This document shows, one piece after another, positions 9,019-17,812 of a stretch of 64,000 bases of DNA (its first letter is position 1; each line of letters starts with the position of its first letter). The notes under the pieces were generated by a model. It did no database searches. It saw only the letters and a list, made by a program, of their open reading frames with translations, and was not told the origin of the DNA. Source of the stretch: Spirosoma fluviale (GTDB lineage Bacteria > Bacteroidota > Bacteroidia > Cytophagales > Spirosomataceae); the NCBI RefSeq assembly GCF_900230225.1, contig NZ_OCNH01000001.1, positions 496,001 to 560,000 of the forward strand, written 5' to 3'. Position numbers and translations under genes: made by a program.

Positions 9019-9806
9019 TTTGATTGTTTGGCCGTCAACAGCCATTCATAGGTATTCATGGGTTGTGGCAAGCCATCGGGTTTTATTTGCAGATACATCA
9101 GGTGGAGGTGCGTAGGGGAGCGGGTTTTGTAGGCGTTAAAGCCACTACGGCCCATTTCCGCAAGTTTCTCACCGGCATTAACCCATTGACCCGGTGTCAC
9201 CTCCACCTCGCTATTGTGCGCATAATAAAATAAGCCGTGCAGGTTAGGGTCATAAACCCATATCCAGTTACCGCCCCGATATTCGGAGCCGGGTTTCCAG
9301 GCCGTTTCAATAGCCAGCACGAGCCCTCGGCTCATGGACAGAATATCCACCGGTTTGCCCGTCCGATCATCGATGTTATCCTGATTGCGGTCACTTATAA
9401 AAATATCCTGTGCCGGGTGGCTACCTCGCACCGTATAGTCGAACAAATCAAACCCATTGCTCCGATAGCCTTCGCCATGTGTGCCGCCTATTGAACCGGC
9501 GCTGTACCCCCGTATTGGAAAGCTGAAATACTGGCCTGTCTTGCGGAGGCTATCCCGTTGAATAGAATCCTGCCGGTAACTTTCCATACTGTGGAAACGG
9601 GTTTGCAGACCATGCATGATGTAGCTAAACTGCTTCCGGGCCGAATCAGGCGAAATGCTTTGCACCCGGATTTGTGTGTACAGAGTCTGAAATTGCTGGC
9701 AATAGGAGTAAAGGGTAGGACTATCTGAGTCGCTACTAACTTCCTGCGACGAAGCTACATTGAGCCCCCCGATTAGTAACGCCCCAACAATACCCACTAC
9801 CCGCAT
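9015..9806 (-). CDS. Secreted M23 family metallopeptidase
   Basis: A zinc peptidase domain of the LytM/lysostaphin type, probably acting on peptidoglycan cross-links in the periplasm. I start it at ATG 9806 (MRVVGIVGALLIGGLNVASSQ), which is a clean signal peptide; the open frame to 9845 needs a TTG and spoils the signal. In the resulting 263 residues the metal motif HxxxD is HPAQD (H130, D134), with a further His at about 197 (YYAH) and the HLH motif at 234-236. A helical segment at 35-90 precedes the catalytic domain. The gene is monocistronic. Confidence 0.88.
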   Translation of the reverse strand: MRVVGIVGALLIGGLNVASSQEVSSDSDSPTLYSYCQQFQTLYTQIRVQSISPDSARKQFSYIMHGLQTRFHSMESYRQDSIQRDSLRKTGQYFSFPIRGYSAGSIGGTHGEGYRSNGFDLFDYTVRGSHPAQDIFISDRNQDNIDDRTGKPVDILSMSRGLVLAIETAWKPGSEYRGGNWIWVYDPNLHGLFYYAHNSEVEVTPGQWVNAGEKLAEMGRSGFNAYKTRSPTHLHLMYLQIKPDGLPQPMNTYEWLLTAKQSK

Positions 9807-10051
9807 GAATGAAGTTACATCAATGTTCACTCTGTTTGTATCCAATTAAAGCGGTAAAAATAAGGAAAGAAGCGCGACAGCACTGTGAAAATACGATACA
9901 GTGAATGGTTAGATTTGTTTTTTTGACCATCCTAAACGGCTAAGTGCCTGTAAGTAAGACCAATCTACTTGATATTTTTAGACGGGAGATTTCCAGTCAG
10001 GATTCGGTCAGAATTGAAAATTAGTTAAAATTAGGCTAGGTTTTTTGTTTT

Positions 10052-10098
10052 CAGGCTCAGCAGATGAATCCGTGAGTAGCGGCAACCTGCTGAGCCTG
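10052..10098. repeat. Perfect 12-bp stem-loop in the cold-shock upstream region
   Basis: CAGGCTCAGCAG at 10052-10063 is exactly complementary to 10087-10098 with 23 nt between. No T-run follows on either strand, so it is not an ordinary terminator. Function unknown; a protein-binding site or RNA structure are both possible. Confidence 0.65.
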
Positions 10099-10213
10099 CA
10101 CGTTTGACGGAAAAATAGGCATATTACGTCTATATGAATAATTGTACGCTTAAGCAGATATCGTGTATATAAACAGGCGTAGAATACCAGTGGTAAATTT
10201 TTTTTAAAGTATA

Positions 10214-10238
10214 TCGTAAAATCTTACGAATACATTTG
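10214..10238 (+). promoter_or_regulatory. Cold-shock gene promoter with overlapping palindrome
   Basis: TACATTTG at 10231-10238 fits the TAnnTTTG -7 box, 46 nt before the start codon. Directly upstream, TCGTAA-aatc-TTACGA (10214-10229) is a perfect 6-bp-arm palindrome placed between the -7 and -33 regions, where a repressor could block the polymerase. Confidence 0.5.
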
Positions 10239-10284
10239 GAAATCAAATTTATTGTACCGTCCTTCGCTTAAATTTAAAATAGCA

Positions 10285-10476
10285 ATGCAAACAGGAACTG
10301 TAAAATTCTTTAATGAAACCAAAGGGTTTGGTTTTATTAAACCCGATGACGGTGGCGAAGACATTTTTGTACACGCTTCCGGTCTCATCGACCAAATCCG
10401 TGAAAACGACAAAGTTAAATTCAATGTCGAACGCGGTAAGAAAGGCTTAAACGCCGTAAACGTCGAAATGGCTTAA
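10285..10476 (+). CDS. cspA: Cold-shock domain protein (CspA family)
   Basis: A 63-residue single cold-shock (S1-like OB) domain that binds single-stranded RNA and DNA and acts as an RNA chaperone. The RNP1 motif appears as KGFGFIKPD (residues 13-21) and RNP2 as DIFVHAS (26-32). The start is ATG 10285 (MQTGTVKFFNE); the frame before it is untranslated leader. It has its own promoter and strong terminator, so it is monocistronic. Whether it is cold-induced cannot be read from sequence. Confidence 0.95.
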   Translation: MQTGTVKFFNETKGFGFIKPDDGGEDIFVHASGLIDQIRENDKVKFNVERGKKGLNAVNVEMA

Positions 10477-10504
10477 TCGTAAGATATACCAAGACAACCG
10501 TTGT

Positions 10505-10535
10505 AAAAAACATGCCAATTGGCATGTTTTTTTTT
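10505..10535 (+). terminator. Rho-independent terminator of the cold-shock gene
   Basis: CATGCCAATTGGCATG (10511-10526) is fully palindromic, flanked by six A before and nine T after, giving a strong hairpin with a T-tract on the plus strand 35 nt past the stop codon. Confidence 0.88.
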
Positions 10536-10670
10536 GCCCTGTCGGTTCCTAAGGCCATTTTTGCAAAACCTTTTCGTTCTGTCACGAGCTAGCCAGCAGT
10601 TAATTCTGATTGACTCTATGAGCTGTCCCATGGCTCAGAGCTAACGAAAAAGGCTACCTTTCTTTGCAGT

Positions 10671-12809
10671 ATGACCCAATCTATTGAACAACGCGTTGCC
10701 GCCCGGCTTAACCTACATCCTAAGTCGGTAGCTGCCACCATTGAACTACTTAACGGCGGAGCTACAGTTCCCTTTATTGCCCGCTACCGGAAGGAGCAGA
10801 CCGCATCCAACGGAAACCCGCTCGATGAAGTTGAAATCGGCCAGATCAAGGATACCTACCAAAAAATTATCGATCTGGACAAACGGCGGGAAGCCGTGAT
10901 CAAATCCATTGATGAGCAGGGGAAACTTACCCCCGACCTGCGCCGTAAACTAGAAACGACGGACTCCCTCACCGATCTGGAAGACCTGTATCTGCCTTTT
11001 CGCCAAAAACGTAAAACGCGTGCTACCATTGCGATTGAGCGTGGACTGGAGCCACTTGCCAATATAATCCTGGCTCAGCGGGAAGCGTCTCTCGACCGGC
11101 TTGTTCAGCGTTTTCTTTCCGATGCCGTTACTACTGCCGCCGATGCTTTGCAGGGCGCTCGTGATATTCTGGCTGAGCGTATCAGCGAAAACGTAGATGC
11201 CCGACAGCGAATTCGTAACCTCTTTGAACGAGAGGCTACTATTCGTTCTACCGTCAAAAAAGGAAAAGAAACGGAGGGCGTGAAGTATAGAGATTACTTC
11301 GATTTTGCCGAACCCCTTCGTCGGGTACCTTCTCACCGCTTACTGGCCTTACGCCGGGGTGAGGCCGAAGGCTTCCTGTCTGTAAGTATCGGACCTGAAG
11401 AGGAGGCCGCTATTGAACGGCTCGAACGGCAGTTCGTTGCCGAACGTTCCGGTACACCTGCCTGTAAGGATCAGCTGTCTCTGGCCATTCGTGACGGGTA
11501 TAAACGCCTACTGAAGCCTTCGCTCGAAACCGAGTTCGCCAATGTTTCAAAAGGAAAAGCCGATACGGAGGCTATTCGGATTTTTGCTGACAACCTGCGC
11601 CAATTGCTGCTTAGTGCGCCTTTAGGCCAGAAACGTGTTCTGGCCATTGATCCTGGTTTTCGTACCGGTTGCAAAACCGTTTGCCTGGATGCGCAGGGGA
11701 ACTTGCTGGCTGACACGGTTTTGTATTTATCGCACTCAGAAGCCCAGCGGCAGCAAGCTATACAAACCGTTCAAAAACTGGTAACAAATCATAAGATTGA
11801 CGCTATTGCCATTGGCAATGGCACTGCCGGACGTGAAACGGAAGAGTTTATCCAATCGCTTAAGCTTGATAAACCCGTTTTCATTGTCAGTGAGCAGGGG
11901 GCTTCTATTTATTCGGCTTCCGAAGTAGCGCGCGAAGAGTTCCCTGATCATGATGTAACCGTTCGTGGTGCTGTTAGTATTGGTCGGCGATTAATGGACC
12001 CCCTGGCCGAATTGGTGAAAATCGACCCTAAATCCATTGGTGTAGGTCAATACCAGCATGATGTCGACCAAACAGACTTAAAGACTAGCCTGGATACCGT
12101 TGTTGAGAGTTGCGTAAACCAGGTTGGCGTTTCGCTCAATACAGCCAGCGCTTATTTGCTGCGGTATGTGTCCGGCTTAGGGCCACAACTGGCTGGAAAC
12201 ATCGTGGCTTTCCGAGCGGCTAATGGTCCGTTTTCCTCCCGCGATCAGCTTAAGAAGGTGCCCCGGCTAGGACCTAAGGCATTTGAACAGTGCGCGGGCT
12301 TTTTACGGATTGAAGGTGCAAAGAATCCTTTAGACAACAGCGCAGTTCACCCCGAACGGTATACGGTTGTGGAGCGGATGTCTACGGAGGTTGGTAGCCG
12401 TGTAGAAGACCTGATTACCCGTCCAGACTTACGCCAGCAAATTAAAATTGAGAAATATGTAACAAATGACGTTGGTTTGCCAACGCTGCGCGATATTCTG
12501 GCCGAGCTTGCCAAGCCCGGCCGCGACCCACGGGAGCAGCTTTCGGTCTTTGATTATGATGCCCGCGTTAGAACGGTCGATGATTTACACGAGGGTATGG
12601 TACTGCCCGGTGTTGTGACAAATATTACCGCCTTTGGTGCTTTTGTCGATATTGGGGTGAAGCAGGATGGTTTGGTTCATATTTCGCAGTTGGCCAATCA
12701 TTTCGTCTCTGATCCAAATACAGTTGTTAAAGTGTACCAGAAAGTAAGCGTTAAAGTGATGGAGGTCGATAAGGCCCGTAAGCGGATTGCATTATCTATG
12801 AAAATTTAA
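10671..12809 (+). CDS. tex: Tex-family RNA-binding transcription accessory protein
   Basis: A 712-residue cytoplasmic nucleic-acid-binding protein. It has the Tex N-terminal helical region (VAARLNLHPKSVAATIELLN, FIARYRKEQT), a YqgF-like RNase H fold (LAIDPGFRTGCK), a helix-hairpin-helix pair (LQLAGNIVAFRAANGPF-type region around 505-560) and a C-terminal S1 domain (GMVLPGVVTNITAFGAFVDIGVKQDGLVHISQ). The length is slightly short of the usual 750-780. Tex is linked to transcription and stress survival in other bacteria. It is transcribed alone. Confidence 0.93.
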   Translation: MTQSIEQRVAARLNLHPKSVAATIELLNGGATVPFIARYRKEQTASNGNPLDEVEIGQIKDTYQKIIDLDKRREAVIKSIDEQGKLTPDLRRKLETTDSLTDLEDLYLPFRQKRKTRATIAIERGLEPLANIILAQREASLDRLVQRFLSDAVTTAADALQGARDILAERISENVDARQRIRNLFEREATIRSTVKKGKETEGVKYRDYFDFAEPLRRVPSHRLLALRRGEAEGFLSVSIGPEEEAAIERLERQFVAERSGTPACKDQLSLAIRDGYKRLLKPSLETEFANVSKGKADTEAIRIFADNLRQLLLSAPLGQKRVLAIDPGFRTGCKTVCLDAQGNLLADTVLYLSHSEAQRQQAIQTVQKLVTNHKIDAIAIGNGTAGRETEEFIQSLKLDKPVFIVSEQGASIYSASEVAREEFPDHDVTVRGAVSIGRRLMDPLAELVKIDPKSIGVGQYQHDVDQTDLKTSLDTVVESCVNQVGVSLNTASAYLLRYVSGLGPQLAGNIVAFRAANGPFSSRDQLKKVPRLGPKAFEQCAGFLRIEGAKNPLDNSAVHPERYTVVERMSTEVGSRVEDLITRPDLRQQIKIEKYVTNDVGLPTLRDILAELAKPGRDPREQLSVFDYDARVRTVDDLHEGMVLPGVVTNITAFGAFVDIGVKQDGLVHISQLANHFVSDPNTVVKVYQKVSVKVMEVDKARKRIALSMKI

Positions 12810-12876
12810 TAGGTTGCAATAGTCTACTAAATTGAGTCGTTAAAACATCGCCTATACTGACCTTAACCAATTCTGT

Positions 12877-13500
12877 ATGCAACAACGCTGGTCTCGGGCC
12901 ATTTCGCGTCCCGTACTGCTGAGTGCCTGTTTATTGTCGCTACTTACGGCTTGCAATGCACTCCGTTCCTCCGGCCCATCCGTTAGCCGTCGTCCATCCT
13001 CTTCGCGTCCCGTTGCCAGCCGAACGCCCACGGGTAAAACACCGTCTCGGCCCCCTGCCGTACCGGCTAAATCGGTCGGAAAGGTGGTTGATAGTCGTAC
13101 CTACGAAAGCCGATATGTGCCTGAAGTGGTTAAAATTGCCCGAACCTATACGGGGACGCCCTATCGGTCGGGAGGGAACACGACCGATGGCATCGACTGT
13201 TCCGGGCTGGTATATGCCGTTTTTAATACGGTAGGCTTAAAAATGCCCCGTATCTCCTGGCAGCAGTCTGAAGTAGGACGTGAGGTGGAAGTTGCCGAGA
13301 TTTTACCGGGCGATTTAATCTTCTTTGTTCCTGACAAGGGGCAGGCAGGTTATGTCTCACACACGGGCATCGTGACCGAAGTAAATGGTGCTCAGCATAT
13401 CCGTTTCATTCATGCGTCTTCATCGAGGGGTGTTCGGGAGGATAATCTTTACACCGATTATTTTAAAGGGCGTTTTGTAAAGGCACTACGTCCATTTTGA
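12877..13500 (+). CDS. NlpC/P60 (C40) peptidase lipoprotein
   Basis: A 207-residue cell-wall peptidase that probably cuts peptide stems of peptidoglycan. The N-terminus is a lipoprotein signal with lipobox LTAC (Cys 26), then a Pro/Ser/Arg-rich linker (residues 30-70), then the NlpC/P60 domain with catalytic Cys 108 (DGIDCSG), His 162 (SHTG) and a third polar residue His 179 (IHASSS). It is anchored in the envelope, lies 67 nt after tex and ends at a strong shared terminator. Confidence 0.92.
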   Translation: MQQRWSRAISRPVLLSACLLSLLTACNALRSSGPSVSRRPSSSRPVASRTPTGKTPSRPPAVPAKSVGKVVDSRTYESRYVPEVVKIARTYTGTPYRSGGNTTDGIDCSGLVYAVFNTVGLKMPRISWQQSEVGREVEVAEILPGDLIFFVPDKGQAGYVSHTGIVTEVNGAQHIRFIHASSSRGVREDNLYTDYFKGRFVKALRPF

Positions 13501-13506
13501 TAGCTG

Positions 13507-13553
13507 TTTACCAACAAAAAAGCGCTCTTCAAGAGCGCTTTTTTGTTGGTAAA
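13507..13553. terminator. Bidirectional terminator, perfect 23-bp stem
   Basis: 13507-13529 pairs perfectly with 13531-13553 around one base. The stem holds GCGCTCTT/AAGAGCGC with an A-run on one side and a T-run on the other, so it can end both the plus-strand peptidase gene and the convergent minus-strand GIY-YIG gene. Confidence 0.9.
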
Positions 13554-13559
13554 TCTTAA

Positions 13560-13814
13560 TTAAACAGTTGGCTGCGTGCTATTGATCAGTTCTTCCCAGT
13601 GGGTTCGATCTTTATTCTTGAGCTTCATCTCTAAACTCAATGCCTCATTGCGCGTGTCAAAAGATTGGGAGAATCGAACTTCCCAGGGCTTTCCGCCAGC
13701 GGTAGTTGGGTTTGTTTTAGCATTGTGTTGCCACAAGGCTATCTTCAGGTCTTTGGCCTGGCCAATAAAGTATTGGTCAGTAGTTGGACTATATATAATA
13801 TATACTGTGTGCAT
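13560..13814 (-). CDS. GIY-YIG domain protein lacking the usual catalytic arginine
   Basis: An 84-residue UvrC-type GIY-YIG domain, starting at MHTVYIIYS; the frame further upstream has no family sequence. YII (residues 5-7) and YFIG (15-18) form the GIY and YIG strands and Glu 62 (SLEMKLKNK) is the expected metal ligand. The motif normally RLxxHN reads ALWQHN (26-31), so the conserved Arg is Ala while His 30 remains. Stand-alone GIY-YIG proteins are common and mostly uncharacterised. It converges with the NlpC/P60 gene. Confidence 0.82.
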   Translation of the reverse strand: MHTVYIIYSPTTDQYFIGQAKDLKIALWQHNAKTNPTTAGGKPWEVRFSQSFDTRNEALSLEMKLKNKDRTHWEELINSTQPTV

Positions 13815-13923
13815 GTGGGTGTCGGAAGTATTACCAAAACTACGCAATTGGTAATACAAAACAAATCTTGGCTGAATAGGCAAAGCCGTTCCGTGGAAGA
13901 TTCAAAAAAAATAGGTTTACTAG

Positions 13924-13954
13924 TTGTGAAAAGTAGTTTTTTTTCTCACCTTTG
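13924..13954 (+). promoter_or_regulatory. Promoter of tRNA-Ala
   Basis: TTGTG at 13924-13928 and CACCTTTG at 13947-13954 match the -33/-7 arrangement of Bacteroidota (TTTG, about 19-20 nt, TAnnTTTG with one mismatch). The -7 box ends 30 nt before the tRNA. Confidence 0.6.
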
Positions 13955-13983
13955 CATCCACAAAACGCACTAGAGCGGTTTGA

Positions 13984-14058
<75 letters not shown>

Positions 14059-14069
14059 CAACATTTAAA

Positions 14070-14097
14070 AAAAGCTGCTTCTGACGGAGCAGCTTTT
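14070..14097 (+). terminator. Terminator of tRNA-Ala
   Basis: AAAAGCTGCT (14070-14079) pairs with AGCAGCTTTT (14088-14097); the stem ends in a short T-run on the plus strand, 12 nt after the tRNA. Confidence 0.75.
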
Positions 14098-14120
14098 CTA
14101 TTTAACGGCACTCGAAAAAC

Positions 14121-14155
14121 AAAATCCCCGCTCATCAGATGAGCGGGGATTTTTT
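14121..14155. terminator. Bidirectional terminator between tRNA-Ala and DUF3299 gene
   Basis: AAAATCCCCGCTCAT (14121-14135), loop CAG, then ATGAGCGGGGATTTTTT. The A-run before and T-run after make it usable from both strands. It most likely ends the minus-strand DUF3299-like gene, whose stop lies 18 nt away. Confidence 0.8.
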
Positions 14156-14173
14156 GTTGATTTAATGGATTAC

Positions 14174-14671
14174 TTATTGTTCAAGCATTTCGGCATCAGC
14201 CAGAATGTAGTTCAATTCGTAAATATTATCGGCATTCAGTTTAAGTGTGCCACGGAATGTACGGCGCTCATCCGTTTTAAACTTCTTACCTGACTTCTTA
14301 AATTTCAGCGATACGACTGATTCCGGTCCTGCGCCACCACAGAAGAAGCAGGCGCTGTACGGAAATGCAGACAGTACGTATATGTTTGATTCCAGGTCAA
14401 CGGGTAGTACGTATCCCGTTAGATCAACAACCTTACCATTTAACTTCTGGATACCTTGTCCAAATGTTGGATAAAGCATGTAAACAGACTCTTCTGCATA
14501 CCACTTTTTCTTGAAGGTAACATCGCGGAGAACTTCCCACGAAAGTTTTACCGGTTCGGCAGCTACCGAAGTCGGAATACCTGGCTTAACCCGGTCTGGA
14601 GAGGGCAGGGCCGGACGGAAGGCCGGGGCCACAAGCGATACAAGTAATAAGGCAATTAGTAAACGAGCCAT
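14174..14671 (-). CDS. DUF3299-like secreted protein with CFFC motif
   Basis: A 165-residue exported protein. I start at ATG 14671 (MARLLIALLLVSLVAPAF), which is a signal peptide; the upstream frame to 14716 weakens it. The conserved core is VDLTGYVLPVD followed by SAFPYSACFFCGGAGPESV, with two cysteines spaced CxxC as in DUF3299-type periplasmic proteins suspected of metal or redox roles. It is divergent from the two-component operon, with 70 nt between starts. Confidence 0.72.
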   Translation of the reverse strand: MARLLIALLLVSLVAPAFRPALPSPDRVKPGIPTSVAAEPVKLSWEVLRDVTFKKKWYAEESVYMLYPTFGQGIQKLNGKVVDLTGYVLPVDLESNIYVLSAFPYSACFFCGGAGPESVVSLKFKKSGKKFKTDERRTFRGTLKLNADNIYELNYILADAEMLEQ

Positions 14672-14741
14672 GTTAGGGGAAGACTTAAGCGATGAGAAAC
14701 GATGGTAAAAATACAAAAAAGATTACTTTTACTAACTCATT

Positions 14742-16343
14742 TTGGCATCGACTACGCTACTCGTGTCTGATACTCGCATCGATAACGCAAAAGATGGCTC
14801 GGTAATTCCCGTTCGGTTTACCCGCTTGTATTTAACGCTGCTCATTATTCTCGCCGTTTTACTAACGGTAGGGCAGGGGCTCACACAATGGCGACTTCGA
14901 GCCGTGCAGGATGAACTATGGGTAATCCGGTATGCCGCCTTACAGCGCCACCAAAGCCAGCAGATTGTTAAGCAAGTGCTGCAAATAGCGGATCCGGGCG
15001 AAAAAGAAAAATTTTCCGAAAACGTAACCGCCTTAAGGCAGGTATTTCCCGTTTTTGAACGGTATCACATACAAGTGCGTAGGGGTGAAGCGGATTATCC
15101 AAGGGTGTCGATAAAAAATTCCGATACCGTGCAGCGGCTGTATGAGGGTATTCGACCGGAATTTGAAGCTTTTCGTAAAAGTACGCATCAGTTGATGCGT
15201 TTGCAGGATTTCGAAGCAGTAAAGCAACCTGGTATTCAGGCGAGTATAAAATTGATACTAGCGAACGAAAAGCCATTTTTGGAGGAAATGGACCATATCG
15301 TGCGGGAGTACAATGGAGAGTTGAGGGCTAAACTAACAACGCTTCAGTCCATAGAACTATACCTCTACATATTTACAGTAGTAGTCCTGATTGGTATAGG
15401 GTTCCTGATTTTCAGACCTGCGGCTAAAAAGCTTCGTCAGACGTTCGCCCAGCTTATTGAAGCGGAAAGCCAAACGACAGCCGCCAATAAAAAATTGATG
15501 AACGCCAACCGATCTCTGAAGGAAACCCGTCAGAAATTGTTTGAAGCTACCAAGCTTCAGTATCAAAAAGAAATCGATGAGCAGAAACTAAGAACCTCCT
15601 ATCTCATTGCTGGTCAGGAAGAGGAACGAAAGCGTTTGTCACGCGAACTGCATGATGGACTGGGGCAGATGCTCACTGCTATCAAACTCCAAATTGAAGG
15701 ACTTGAAGCTAGTTTAGCCAGAACTACTTCCACAGACTCCGCAGGAACGACTCCCCATTCGAAAAATTTAAAGACGTTAAAGACATTAGTGACCCAAACG
15801 ATTCAGGAAACAAGGACCATTTCCAATAACCTTATGCCCAGTGTTCTGAGCGATTTTGGGGTAATACCAGCTATAAAAATGATAGCTGAGCAGGATAGAA
15901 GCGAATCACTGGACGTTACGTTCGAAACCAACTTTACGCCTGAAATGTCCCGATTAAATAAAAACGTGGAAATTATGCTATATCGGGTTACGCAGGAGGC
16001 TGTTAGTAACGCTATACGACATGGTAATCCATCGCATATTCATATTGAGCTGAACGACCGCGGTACCACCCTGCAACTGGTTATAGCAGATAACGGACAA
16101 GGGTTTAAAATTCCCCGTAAAAACCCTGAAAATGGGCAATCATCAATAAAAAAATCAGAAATAAATGAGGATACTTCTCTTGTTTTAGAACTACGACCCC
16201 CCTCCCAAGGTTTACAAAATATACAGGAACGAACAAAACTGCTTAACGGCAAATTCAAACTCCAGTCTGTACTTGGTAAAGGCACCAAGATACAGATAAG
16301 TATCCCTTATAAAACGCATTTTGCGCCCCATGACACCTACTAG
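14742..16343 (+). CDS. Membrane sensor histidine kinase, NarX/LiaS type
   Basis: A 533-residue kinase. TM helix 1 is at about residues 30-46 and TM2 at 206-225, enclosing a helical periplasmic sensor region resembling PilJ/NarX-type domains. A coiled-coil follows (240-285), then HisKA_3 dimerisation with phospho-acceptor His 304 (RELHDGLGQM) and a GHKL ATPase with N-box EAVSNAIRHG and G-box DNGQGF. A GLQNIQERTKLLNGK region closes it. No ATG precedes TM1; the start must be TTG 14742, GTG 14763 or ATT 14739. It overlaps its response regulator by 14 nt. Confidence 0.88.
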   Translation: MASTTLLVSDTRIDNAKDGSVIPVRFTRLYLTLLIILAVLLTVGQGLTQWRLRAVQDELWVIRYAALQRHQSQQIVKQVLQIADPGEKEKFSENVTALRQVFPVFERYHIQVRRGEADYPRVSIKNSDTVQRLYEGIRPEFEAFRKSTHQLMRLQDFEAVKQPGIQASIKLILANEKPFLEEMDHIVREYNGELRAKLTTLQSIELYLYIFTVVVLIGIGFLIFRPAAKKLRQTFAQLIEAESQTTAANKKLMNANRSLKETRQKLFEATKLQYQKEIDEQKLRTSYLIAGQEEERKRLSRELHDGLGQMLTAIKLQIEGLEASLARTTSTDSAGTTPHSKNLKTLKTLVTQTIQETRTISNNLMPSVLSDFGVIPAIKMIAEQDRSESLDVTFETNFTPEMSRLNKNVEIMLYRVTQEAVSNAIRHGNPSHIHIELNDRGTTLQLVIADNGQGFKIPRKNPENGQSSIKKSEINEDTSLVLELRPPSQGLQNIQERTKLLNGKFKLQSVLGKGTKIQISIPYKTHFAPHDTY

Positions 16344-17004
16344 ATTAATGTTGGTGGACGATCACTCAATCGTTCGTGACGGCATTCGACTACTGCTCGA
16401 ACAAGCCGATGGATTAGAAATTATTGACGAAGCTAATGATGGCGAAGAAGTACTCGACAAACTTAAGGTGCTTCAGCCCGATCCTAGTCTTTTGCCTGAT
16501 TTGATTTTGATGGATATTTCGCTGCCAGGCATGTCGGGTATTCAAACGACTCAGGTGATTAGCCGTTTATATAAGAATGTCAGGGTGCTAATGCTCTCCA
16601 TGCATAATAATGAGGATTATATTCTGAAATCGGTCGAAGCTGGGGCCTATGGCTACATTTTAAAAGACTCATCATCCGACGAGATGATAAAAGCCATTCG
16701 TACGATTGCTTCTGGCGAGAAATACTATAGTTCTCCGGTAGCCTCTATTATTTTGAGCGGCTATATGCAACAACTCAAGAAAGGGGACCGTCACGGTCGG
16801 GCTGAACGGCAGTCCAAGCTATCGAATAAAGAGAAAGAAATTCTTCAGTTTCTGGTTGATGGTATGAGCAGCCGCGAAATTGCCGAAAAACTTCAACTCA
16901 GCGTTCGAACAGTAGATAACCACCGAGCCAACATGATGCGTCGACTACAAGTGCGCAATGCAGCCGAACTGGTTAGAATGGCAGTTGAAGACAAGCTAAT
17001 CTAA
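16330..17004 (+). CDS. NarL/FixJ family response regulator
   Basis: A 224-residue transcription factor, partner of the preceding kinase. The receiver domain has acidic residues D10-D11, phospho-acceptor D62 (LILMDISLPG) and the Lys switch LKDSSS. A linker of about 30 residues leads to a LuxR-type HTH (LSNKEKEILQFLVDGMSSREIAEKLQLS). The start is ATG 16330 (MTPTRLM) inside the end of the kinase gene, which suggests translational coupling. Targets are unknown; the next gene is a peroxiredoxin, but 145 nt away. Confidence 0.92.
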   Translation: MTPTRLMLVDDHSIVRDGIRLLLEQADGLEIIDEANDGEEVLDKLKVLQPDPSLLPDLILMDISLPGMSGIQTTQVISRLYKNVRVLMLSMHNNEDYILKSVEAGAYGYILKDSSSDEMIKAIRTIASGEKYYSSPVASIILSGYMQQLKKGDRHGRAERQSKLSNKEKEILQFLVDGMSSREIAEKLQLSVRTVDNHRANMMRRLQVRNAAELVRMAVEDKLI

Positions 17005-17149
17005 AGGCTGAATTAGCTCATACAAACTGTTGCGAACTCAAAAAATGTTGTTTAGGTTTGCTCCTTAAACCGGTTTAAAAGCCGGTTTTCCCTTTCAAAG
17101 ATACTATATCTACTAGATAGGGTTTATTAACTAATAAAACCATTTACTT

Positions 17150-17785
17150 ATGTCACTTCGCTTAGGAGATATTGCCCCTGATTTTGAGGCCGATACAACA
17201 CAGGGCCACATCCACTTTCATGAATGGTTAGGTAGTTCCTGGGGAATGCTGTTTTCGCACCCGGCCGATTTTACACCCGTTTGTACCACCGAGTTAGGCA
17301 GAACTGCGTTGCTGAAGGATGAGTTTGGGAAGCGTAACGTAAAAGTTATTGCCGTATCAGTTGATGATCTGGAGTCTCACAATCGCTGGACGCCCGATAT
17401 TAAAGATGTGACGGGCTCGGAGGTTAACTTCCCAATCATTGCGGACCCTGACCGTGTTGTTGCTACGCTGTATGACATGATTCACCCTAATGCCAGCGAG
17501 AAAGCAACCGTACGCTCGGTATTTGTGATTGGACCAGACAAAAAGATTAAACTCACTCTGACTTATCCTGCCTCGACCGGACGTAATTTTAATGAGTTAA
17601 TCCGGGTGATTGATTCTCTACAGCTAACCGCAGACTATCAGGTTGCTACGCCAGCTGATTGGCAGGAGGGTGACGATGTAATCGTAACGCCCGCCGTGAC
17701 AAATGACCAATTGGAAGCTAAATTCCCCAAGGGGGTTACGTTTGTGAAGCCTTACCTTCGTACAACACCTCAGCCAAATAAATAA
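17150..17785 (+). CDS. 1-Cys peroxiredoxin (Prx6 type)
   Basis: A 211-residue thiol peroxidase that reduces hydrogen peroxide and organic hydroperoxides. The active site is HPADFTPVCTTELG with peroxidatic Cys 45. The long C-terminal extension (about residues 165-211, including DDVIVTPAVTNDQLEAKFPKG) is typical of the Prx6 group and there is no second catalytic Cys. It is monocistronic, with a strong terminator. Confidence 0.94.
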   Translation: MSLRLGDIAPDFEADTTQGHIHFHEWLGSSWGMLFSHPADFTPVCTTELGRTALLKDEFGKRNVKVIAVSVDDLESHNRWTPDIKDVTGSEVNFPIIADPDRVVATLYDMIHPNASEKATVRSVFVIGPDKKIKLTLTYPASTGRNFNELIRVIDSLQLTADYQVATPADWQEGDDVIVTPAVTNDQLEAKFPKGVTFVKPYLRTTPQPNK

Positions 17786-17812
17786 AAGCTTAAAGCCGGT
17801 ATAAGTCTGAAT

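Larger units (their letters stand above)
9807..10284. other. 478-bp AT-rich intergenic region before the cold-shock gene
   Basis: No coding frame is supported. It holds the M23 promoter at its left end, a 12-bp perfect inverted repeat (10052-10063 with 10087-10098, 23-nt loop), and at its right end the cold-shock gene promoter with a short palindrome. The size suggests a long regulatory leader for the cold-shock gene, although the -7 box found points to a leader of only about 40-50 nt. Confidence 0.6.
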
